IMG/VR virus record: IMGVR_UViG_3300020445_000074
Span: 1 to 23,952 of that record
Origin: a virus
Length of the DNA: 23,952 nucleotides
Direction: 5' to 3' (one strand)
Both the position numbers and the translations under genes were made by a program. Shown here one piece after another: positions 18,601-22,615 of the stretch (within the stretch, counting starts at the first letter, position 1; each line of letters opens with the position of its first letter). Under the pieces are notes generated by a model that worked only from the letters and a program-made list of their open reading frames with translations, had not been told where the DNA came from and searched no databases.

Positions 18601-21600
18601 GTGTATTCGTTGGTAAATCAGAACCTATAGCATACGAACCTACAGCAGGTAGATACGATCCTGCTACAGGTGATGTACATTTAACTATTGGTACACATAG
18701 ATTGAATAGAGGTGCTGGATTTAGATTCTTCCATAACGCAATATCATTAACTTGTGGTATGGACAGTCACGCAACTGTCCACACATATCCTAGAGCATCT
18801 TCACACGATGCACTTGGTGATTGTGTTGATGATGTTAAGGATATTTTAGAGGCTATTGTATGGAACCTTAAGTATGGTGGTAACAACAGAGTTTGGGATG
18901 CTGCTGATCTATTCATTGATAGAAGAGGATTCTTAGATCATATCCAACATCAAGTACCAGAAGTACTTAATGTAATGGGTCATCTTAAGACTGTTCTCTC
19001 TAATGTAATACGTAATAATACAGTTAGTGCGGTTGGATCACACGGTATAGTACAAATTAAGGATTTAACCATTACTAAAGAGTCTAGTGAATGTGCTGCT
19101 GTAGAATCTGCTGTTGATACATTCGTAGGTCTAATTGAGAATGCAGTACAGAACCCTGCTACATTTGAATCTGGTGTAACTAGAACTATCCCAGAGAGAT
19201 GGCCAGTTGTTCATAGTTCACTAACTGCTAATAGAGATCTTACTATTACTGTTGATTCTATTCCACAGTGTGCTCAGATCGAATCTGCTATTAATACACT
19301 ATTCAGTATTGTTACTACAACTATTCAAGAGGCAGTTTACAACAATAACAACTATCTACTAACTCTAACTCAGGACTTCCCCAATCCTAATAGGATTCAG
19401 GTTGAGATGACCAAGAAGGAATTCCTAAGCAGTGAAGATGTACAGAGTGAAGCATCATTGGCAATTGCCACAGTTTCTAGTGCTAGTGTTATTGCTCCAG
19501 GCGTTCAACAGAAATTCTTCGGTTATAAGCACGGTAAGTATTATAAGTTAGATTCTATTAAGGGTCAGTTTAATAATGCTCAAACTATATTTGAACTAGA
19601 ACGTGGTGGTGTTCCTTTCTATGCAGAAAGAAGTCAGAACGTTGTTGTTATATTGAATGGTGTTATTCAGCAGAACAGAATAGCATATAGAATTGAAGAT
19701 AATATCATTGTATTCCAAGAGGCTCCTTCAGAAGGATCTGCTTGTTTCATCCTATACTTCTATGGTTTAGATCCAGAACGTATTCTACTAGGATTCAACG
19801 TTGAACCTCCTGGTACATTTAAGAAGTTCTTTAGATTAACTGTAGATCAGCAAATCGTTCTTCCTCTAGAGGGTGCAGATTGTTGGGTATCCACTGATTC
19901 TAATGGTGTCAATCATACCTACGTTAATTCTTTTGCTAGAGGTAGAATCTACAAACAGAACTGGGCACTAGGATCTAGAAACCTTCTATTCGTTGAAGGT
20001 GTTACAGCACAGAAAATTAACTGGACAGGTGGTACTTTAAGTATTACTAAGGATAGAGGTGCTTCTGCTTCTCTACTTGACGTTAATATTCTATCAATTG
20101 AAGAGACTACTAACTCTGATCTAAGAGAAAAATTATTTAACAGACAGGATAGATTGAAGTCTAACTTGACTGCTGGTGAAGAAATCCTAATCGATGGTGA
20201 GGCAGATTCACGTTCTATCATTCGTGCTGCTAGAGAAGCACTGGTAACTTCTGGTTATGACAGTGACACTACTGTTGGATCATACTATAGAACATATGAG
20301 TATGAAGTTGTTATCAACGTTGGTGCTTACTCTGGTCAGATTGAAGGAGCTGGTGCACAGGCAGTTGCTCGTATTGATGCAGAACTTAGATATCACACAT
20401 TGACATCTAGTAGACAGGCAGGTTTAGAATTCCTACCTAACGACGTTGTATGTCAGTACAATGATCAGAATGATATTAACTCTGGCATAGTATGGCAAGG
20501 TACAGTTAAGAACTATGTTCCTGCTAGGAAGACTGTAGAACTATACAGTTTATATCTTGACGGTGTTGGTAATACTGATCCAGTTGCTGCTAACTTCCGT
20601 CCTGGCGAAAAGGTTTATATTGATACTGTTGCTGGTACCGAATGTATTGGTCTTCAATATCTCAAACCAGGTGGTGTTAATAGCATCGTAGTTTCTAAGA
20701 GAGACAATACTACTTACTTCGATAACCAGGCTAATTGGAGAAATGATAACGTATTGAATAAAGGACTAGATCGTTTAGGTGGTGGATTTATTCCTGAGAA
20801 TGCCAGTTCTTCAGGTGTCACACAAGAATACGATTACACATCATCAATATATTCAGATGATCTACAACCACAGATATCTCAGAACTATCGTGAACCACCC
20901 GTAATGATCTTCCGTAGTCAGCCTGAGGTTGACGCAAATGGTGATCCAGTTGGAGCACCTGCTGGTGGTGGTGCACGTGCTAACGCAATCACTGTTAGAG
21001 GTGAAATTGCTGATATTGAAGTTATATCAAGTGGTACTGGTTATAGAGTTCCACCACAGGTTCTCTTTACTAGAGGATACTTTGTTATCCGTAAGAACCC
21101 TCTTGATATCAAGAACCTTACTACATTCGGTATTGAACCAGTTGGTCTTGATGGTTCTTGTAACGTCAAATCATATCTTGACACTATCTTTAAGGGTGGT
21201 GCTCAGACTATGTGGAGTAATTGGGCATCTCAAGTTCCATATGGTGTTTCATTAGTATTTGGTAATGCTGGTGGCTCTGCATATCTCCTCAATAGAACTT
21301 CTGATCCTATCATTCACGTTAGGAAGATACTTGATATTGGTGATCTTGCAGTTAAAGGGCAACCTGAAATTTGGATTAATTTAAAGAAACAATATGTAGC
21401 AGTTTCCTATAAGGGAACTAAAGTTACTCAAACTCAGTGCACAGGTGGTGTACAGGGTATCTCTGTTGCAATGACTAAGTTCAAGAATACAGAAACAAAA
21501 CTATCCTGTAACGCTGGTGCTGTTGAGAAACAAGCAGGTAACAACTACTTGATGAGAGGTAATAATTCCTACTCTGCTGGTAGCCTTGGACCTCATCTAA

Positions 21601-22568
21601 ACTTCTTACAGAGCTTTAAGTTTGAGATCCAACCTCAGAGTGGTACCAATTATACAGGATCATATGTTGATGGTAAAGGAAATACTATCAATTATACAAT
21701 GGGTGATATGACAATCGAATTCTTCTCCGATCGTTATCCTAATCTCACCATTGGTGATTTTGAAAATCCTGAAGTTTATAATTCCCAGGTTAATGATCCT
21801 GGTGATACCAATAACTTTGTATTCCAACAGGGATCAGAGATACATTTTGGTACAACTATGAAGTATGCTGCCTTGGATAATCCAAATGGTTCAGATACTT
21901 TCCTTGTTACATCAACTGCTGGATTCCCTGCTGCTGGAGGAAGTTTCATTATAGGAAGCGCAGCAGATAATAGTAAAGTTGAAAAGATTACGTATACACA
22001 AGCATTTGCCGATCGTTTTGTTGGGTGTACACGTGTCAACCCATTAGGTGTAGTTGAAAAAGGATTTAGTGCTTACGACTTTAACACTACTAACGTAGGT
22101 GCATCAGTCGTAGCTGGTGGAACAGTTTTTGATTCCAACATAAACTATCTCTTATTCTCAGGTGCAAGTGGAGCTCGATCCGCAACATTTGCTGCTACTG
22201 ACTTGACTACATACAGTACAGTAACCTTTAGTGCGATTCGTGGTAACGGTAGCAATGGTGGTAATGCACCTTCTACTGGTGCACACACCTTGATGCTAAG
22301 TTACAGTATCGATGGTGGAACTACATTTATTGATATTGGGTCAGTTGTAAACTGGAATCAGACTCCTACGTTTGATGACTGGAATACACAAACACACAAT
22401 ATCCCAGCTAATGCTCAAACTGCCACAACGATAATCCGTATCTATATGGCTGACTCCACAAATACAACATCAGATCAATATGGTGTTAGATTAATGTGGT
22501 TCAATGATGCAAACACTGACTCCTATGTCGCAGGTGACTATATAATCACCGCAGATTTAGATCTATAA
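6642..22568 (+). CDS. gp7: giant gp7-like baseplate wedge protein, 5308 aa
   Basis: A single open frame of about 15.9 kb occupies the gp7 slot between gp6 and gp8; T4 gp7 is 1032 residues. The N-terminus (PDFVVEDYPLVTNFLSKYYE, then RIKDFYRVKGTPQSLEFVFQ at about 190-210) and a block at about 1873-1913 (YYQDYSYVV, INDWRDFVKRFTHPAGFNLF) look like the conserved wedge-initiator core of marine T4-like phages. Inserted or added parts, in order: GFPEKxG beta modules (about 81-120, 318-360), GSGY-type motifs (575-680), a YHYH-type domain (735-925), LDGV-x-Q modules (about 2036, 2128, 4334), a helical DAA/EEAV module (2204-2322), a 16-unit Cys/YPR repeat array (about 2335-4056), a helical half-module (4058-4130), and a C-terminal jelly-roll-like domain (about 5150-5308). 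Calculated size is about 0.57 MDa. The gp7 name rests on synteny and the core motifs; function of the extension is unknown. The frame is intact throughout. Confidence 0.85.
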   Translation: MAGPSLAALIESQLPDFVVEDYPLVTNFLSKYYEALSISEGPQDIINNFEKYLDVDTFSPEILVKTASLALEIGAGTTNIDITVDKTDGFPEKSGVIMIDQEIFLYTSKTDTQFLNCVRGYNAKTKIGSLYEPIKYVESNSAVHKQYAVVNNLSNLLLAALIKNYEEQYTSGFPYPYLRDQTNKNLLVKRIKDFYRVKGTPQSLEFVFQMLFSVKPDIIYPKENVYKASESGWNNKELLVVEAISGDIRKVVGNEIIQSTDPYNPELTAASAIIDNIVGEPYQGSLQYTLTVSPGSKKGVFAIARRSFLMNDLQKTAGPGDRIDVFSTVGFPEKDGRVIIGIEEITYSSKTSTQFIIKERDALNTDNKQEYIHKKNVRCFTKNNLSGFYTEDGVQGEVKLRIYGLVSGLTSKGIQADASAGLEYDETADNYFDVAAGGIPYVSFNNMVEFKSSGFSDEAPLTNEWIINQDFSKLTGSDPSNVGSNNIKDKVLSDVSAIYRDKENYYIASSGFPSYAIGPFDNIKIPQDQEHLKIIPRQPIDASSKNITTSTEVGVMVNGVPLLNHKSSRGLDFGKVESVTVTDSGRNYSVPPTVNIEGNATATAEINGLGEIIKVNVTDQGSGYTSTPTVTFTSGSGGLFTVLIQQGEISNIYLSVNSQAEIIDAGSDYTESPDVYIYDASGKGRGALFSCQIDATTGKITGFTKQSGGFDYEEATTTITLVPRSKAAEASAVLTRWQYNRYLEMPVDNGNSAGIVETANDPNYGYSYGHIVSPTSLKILRNDNVDGQGNPIANKSHSPIMGWSYDGNPIYGSFGYEDVYQDVTASSPTIKRLNSSWKLKTSRVSDAPSTTEYSLGRFTNDYEFEERLGDLDANNGRFCTTPEFPEGTYAYFMTSDDQEAPTFPYTIGEAFYNVPVEENWKTKSKQSELPDDVRRRTVNANDQGGELLTSRVSGIEYGPITNIEVHQSSFNFTNEDVLYVDNSINDNGDGLFAAVDQIQGQTVESLTCNSPKNQYFTCDTNVYLNHTAVITQENTGATANVIGKIDENDRFVVKNVVGTFNLTDNINSTTEIYNITFDSGVTAAVGDRVVYTEADGGVAHEVAVGKVLRNVVDKNTLIIELQFANPDKLTTILDGVTVTIPASQYNKLGYFADGNGCSVNADAATIVNVRSLSKGFKLLDIESNIAVLKTLDKQHGLAVGDEVIVTVQPDSTISTQRYDVETKKYHTIKLSEPSKTSDINGSGVARLQLINAGSGFTPSTTFNQVNLTNSTGTGSAGTVTVNTDADGHVSSFVIITKGDGYQYGNVVTIQSSLLGGNVNSQECTFFVDAAGCSKTDAIITLTSSSGFSIDDTIRITDEECKITNVDGNNITVDRGVNDTEAEDHIEGASVELLTKAYRFTKDTSISFSGATAYIDTYDSSTQELVLYYQNEGDTIITTSNTFLDGSTPAKVVPVTDVPATSLRFRFKKNGETEWKRNISLDIQRTYRYLFDTSDASLVNRNLKFYENVYKTTQLLQAFQSTIKPGNTGAFTSFQLGYGIPIDGTIWNSTPVLDIPPKIYYGEVSEKIDSENAFFSLVEDPFAGKHAVFYGYEYEFAYRLPATPQNEGFTNVQYYTDSLYAVGAIKRVKVISGGKNYTMPPQIPGVFLNKRFRGNFTPNITEGRIVSVTVTDTGLNYSKPIVLLENKGNGANAKFTVELRADGSVSRIIPTDEGIAYDADTTLRLYESDVKMFAHGDDIGKLATLEIISSGKDFNNDPTLSPQVNPPIVMTLKDMPDKAFLNGELITQRNLGGDVIASGRVDYWVDGMNILRLKGIYGKFDNRYSIYGETRRSTANIQVIYVADISPQIGPTSTSVGSYSSDRSKLSAVSQKVQDGVYYQDYSYVVKSTISINDWRDFVKRFTHPAGFNLFGEVLIESQGDGTQPETIDTPQSGIKDNGFGAVISILEPGVLGVTSLHKATRITQSHVRVDSMSKQRGKGTINYSEQNNVEIEVFDLAISPSFDGSVQADGTISGTTTFTLFKKDINEVLSPFRAQQLIVTLDGVLQDPDTAYTISGSTITFASPPLGPYIDAATGIAVPGVTFYGKSMKFQDDANNAEYMREATNITSLFDGTSTDFALGIPVVDGDHLFVSLDGVIQEPDVAYTLTTNPGNGEIKFTEAPRQVGKIVELEIGDATNWLVNDYVVGQTSGARGEIVAKRYFQGNKFLDAANIIDNNASVLAEEAVGILDDTSKFGSEYFQYPGLGRNQCIVDLKSVLRAMADDLIQGGNANTYDAAKEYLLTPASATSDIKHIEGEVEATLWAMKYLKDMTILAVRNKFGIDNLYDYQRAAASTFRLTPTGATYSPSTGTFVLTIVDHKLEVGDFITIADNALKFSCTMGTGDKTYPRQGDPAYRSTLQVTQKTDDTITVNIGTTSNITHTPTAGSYDPATGLMTLDIGSHNLAPNTAVKIAGNSLSFSCEMDDQATVKTYPRTTDPYYDTAVNIVSTGSTFHTPTTASYSGTTGFMTVTVPDHGFENGDKVKLVDGAITFSCTYGGGTHNYVGGTATNAVQVTGGSQFDVTGASYNPTNGDLQLTIGSHSLTNTDTIVISAGSLDFKCDEDNYATTHSYPRTSDPVYNKTLGITSVGGTTITVNVGVSSPGSAYPRPTDPISGKFMPISNVSQNTFDIQVLDTIPSTNTDTHTYVSALTNGVELEKGTITLQVGTTSNVSHNVSYGTYDPVTGDMELTIGNHTLPANTSIKLLDNSLTFSCTEGSGGQYSYPRTDVTNSTATTGTTYNPTTGVMAVTTTTNHGLVNGDWIKFADNSLSLSCDYGTTSHTYVGGTAVNAVASGGTNFNVINAAYNPANGDMVLTIGTHSLSTSDTITITANSLSFTCDADNHATTHTYPRTTDPKYNTSIDIDAVDQGAGTITVNVGAASGGQTKTYPRTSDYASDRWLKVSNVSSTTFEVTVLDIIPSTNTNTHVFVSSTADGISKKKDPMHDAAINIKSVTTTTITINVLNTAPSTNVTPHTYVTSLPGAVISGGAYNHRFISAAADSITSGGDYAHTFVESTQNSIGVYEDPYNIDNPVANTFIDAAKLISDNKSFVSEEAVARMATGTLQSVSDATYTPATGLLELNIGTHSFTTSDFVKIPDNSLIFSCTMGIGNKTYPRSSDPISGERRQIESVTANTLTIDVGASPIVNYDVSGATYNPTTGDMVLTVGSHSLPVGSHVKLADDSLTFECLAAVGTHIYSGGTSVNAITITAGSVLKDVTDASYNPTTGILEMTIGSHSYTTSDTVTIGPDKITFTCDADSHATNHSYPRATDPAYNTAIAITAVTGTTISCNVGVASSNNQSTYPRASSNDYAYNSPLEITAATANTITLNVNGGQGPISVSSAHTFVSATSGAVITGGNYTHTFQGSTAPIEVGGLAIADPYYDDAVYIKYEGTPLTPTAATYAPDTGVVTLTVPTQQFTVTDATYDPVGGDMELTIGTHSLTTYDSIKISPNSISFSCEYNGVTQSKTYPRAGGADYAYDVFLPVLKVSGATITVNVNGGQGAISHNVAHTFIGAGSLGITTEGHGLSNGDKIKIEDLSLTFTCAEDGNSTNHAYPRSTDPISGNWIDVSNVTTDTFTIQCLNTLPSTNETDHIFVSAKTNSIVKQDDVIICNVGKSSNTSPHQFVVQTGKTPSAASYNPTNGVMQLTITEHGWKSGDFIRFDDNALVFRCDEDGQGTDHSYPRPITTTFTAGAGTSYDPSTGVLSIDVGSAHNLSNDDWIRLDDGAITFTCAQDTNATQHAYPRYTDYASDRWFQISNASGQTFEINILDIIPSTNTTAHVFVTGAPDGIKHRQDPNTGQFLQITKIDDDTFSVVVNTTLPSSNVTTHVFQSAVPNSVKRATILTGGAYTHTFDRALSDAVTANTGAKFTPTAVTFDPATGDVVFNIGAGHSLTDSNTITIAPNSIYMRCNMDSSETPHSYPRPSDPAYGRTLSIKSYDDGAGTISVFVGKSEPIAYEPTAGRYDPATGDVHLTIGTHRLNRGAGFRFFHNAISLTCGMDSHATVHTYPRASSHDALGDCVDDVKDILEAIVWNLKYGGNNRVWDAADLFIDRRGFLDHIQHQVPEVLNVMGHLKTVLSNVIRNNTVSAVGSHGIVQIKDLTITKESSECAAVESAVDTFVGLIENAVQNPATFESGVTRTIPERWPVVHSSLTANRDLTITVDSIPQCAQIESAINTLFSIVTTTIQEAVYNNNNYLLTLTQDFPNPNRIQVEMTKKEFLSSEDVQSEASLAIATVSSASVIAPGVQQKFFGYKHGKYYKLDSIKGQFNNAQTIFELERGGVPFYAERSQNVVVILNGVIQQNRIAYRIEDNIIVFQEAPSEGSACFILYFYGLDPERILLGFNVEPPGTFKKFFRLTVDQQIVLPLEGADCWVSTDSNGVNHTYVNSFARGRIYKQNWALGSRNLLFVEGVTAQKINWTGGTLSITKDRGASASLLDVNILSIEETTNSDLREKLFNRQDRLKSNLTAGEEILIDGEADSRSIIRAAREALVTSGYDSDTTVGSYYRTYEYEVVINVGAYSGQIEGAGAQAVARIDAELRYHTLTSSRQAGLEFLPNDVVCQYNDQNDINSGIVWQGTVKNYVPARKTVELYSLYLDGVGNTDPVAANFRPGEKVYIDTVAGTECIGLQYLKPGGVNSIVVSKRDNTTYFDNQANWRNDNVLNKGLDRLGGGFIPENASSSGVTQEYDYTSSIYSDDLQPQISQNYREPPVMIFRSQPEVDANGDPVGAPAGGGARANAITVRGEIADIEVISSGTGYRVPPQVLFTRGYFVIRKNPLDIKNLTTFGIEPVGLDGSCNVKSYLDTIFKGGAQTMWSNWASQVPYGVSLVFGNAGGSAYLLNRTSDPIIHVRKILDIGDLAVKGQPEIWINLKKQYVAVSYKGTKVTQTQCTGGVQGISVAMTKFKNTETKLSCNAGAVEKQAGNNYLMRGNNSYSAGSLGPHLNFLQSFKFEIQPQSGTNYTGSYVDGKGNTINYTMGDMTIEFFSDRYPNLTIGDFENPEVYNSQVNDPGDTNNFVFQQGSEIHFGTTMKYAALDNPNGSDTFLVTSTAGFPAAGGSFIIGSAADNSKVEKITYTQAFADRFVGCTRVNPLGVVEKGFSAYDFNTTNVGASVVAGGTVFDSNINYLLFSGASGARSATFAATDLTTYSTVTFSAIRGNGSNGGNAPSTGAHTLMLSYSIDGGTTFIDIGSVVNWNQTPTFDDWNTQTHNIPANAQTATTIIRIYMADSTNTTSDQYGVRLMWFNDANTDSYVAGDYIITADLDL
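8850..9400 (+). other. YHYH-type domain inside the gp7-like protein
   Basis: Residues about 735-925. The centre reads MGWSYDGNPIYGSFGY (near 9040-9089), the signature of YHYH-domain proteins of marine bacteria and phages. It is followed by LGDLDANNGRFCTTPEFPEG, TYAYF and FPYTIGEAFY, which complete the usual domain pattern. Its biochemical role is unknown. It lies within the conserved N-terminal part of the giant protein. Confidence 0.75.
13252..13605 (+). repeat. helical DAA/EEAV module, complete copy
   Basis: Residues about 2204-2322 of the giant protein. The order is FLDAANIIDNNASVLAEEAV, a linker of about 22 residues, CIVDLKSVLRAMADDLIQGG, a NTYDAAKEYL element and a further helix ending TILAVRN. 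It is mostly alpha-helical, unlike the beta-rich surroundings. A second copy occurs downstream in two separated halves (15867-15944 and 18813-19025). Confidence 0.6.
13645..18805 (+). repeat. tandem array of about 16 Cys/YPR beta modules (coding)
   Basis: Residues about 2335-4056. Each module reads roughly Y-x-P-x-TG-x3-LTIG-x-H-x-L, then D-x-I-x-I-x3-SLxFxC, then a loop ending H-x-YPR-x-TDP or H-x-Y-x-GG, often followed by TITVNVG. The FxC core positions begin near 13774, 14013, 14231, 14430, 14889, 15070, 15263, 16065, 16316, 16513, 17127, 17384, 17767, 17948, 18487 and 18749. Accessory units of PSTNxxxHxFVS type (six: near 14660, 15500, 15645, 17510, 18070, 18210) and GGxYxHxF type (four) are interspersed. 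Modules are diverged at the DNA level, so the array is old rather than freshly expanded. An adhesin-like or spacer role is plausible. Confidence 0.85.
15867..15944 (+). repeat. helical module, second copy, N-terminal half
   Basis: Residues about 3076-3101: FIDAAKLISDNKSFVSEEAV followed by ARMATGT. It matches the first half of the complete copy at 13252. The rest of the module does not follow here; YPR modules do. Confidence 0.55.
18813..19025 (+). repeat. helical module, second copy, C-terminal half
   Basis: Residues about 4058-4128: a Cys at 4061 opens CVDDVKDILEAIVWNLKYGG, then NNRVWDAADLFI and helices ending SNVIRNNTV. It matches the second half of the complete copy (CIVDLKSVL, GGNANTYDAAKEYL, LAVRN). 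It follows directly on the last YPR module. Confidence 0.55.
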
Positions 22569-22578
22569 ATATAAATAA
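22564..22578 (+). promoter_or_regulatory. putative tandem late promoter before gp8 (TATAAATATAAATAA)
   Basis: A perfect T4 late -10 box TATAAATA (22564-22571) overlaps the stop codon of the giant gene, and a second ATAAATA follows at once. The gp8 ATG lies 37 to 44 bases downstream, a usual distance for a phage late promoter. It would let gp8 be transcribed independently of the 16 kb gene before it. Confidence 0.65.
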
Positions 22579-22615
22579 CTTTCGGATCCAGTCTCAGAAA
22601 CCTTTTTAGAAAACA

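Noticed and set aside
13645-18805. CRISPR array or DNA-level tandem repeat.
   Set aside because: The repetition is at the protein level, unit lengths vary, and the DNA of units is diverged; the frame stays open throughout.
6642-22568. Several fused genes or a frameshifted gene in the giant ORF.
   Set aside because: No internal stop, and repeat modules continue across all candidate joints; no slippery sequence is needed. An assembly artefact cannot be tested here.
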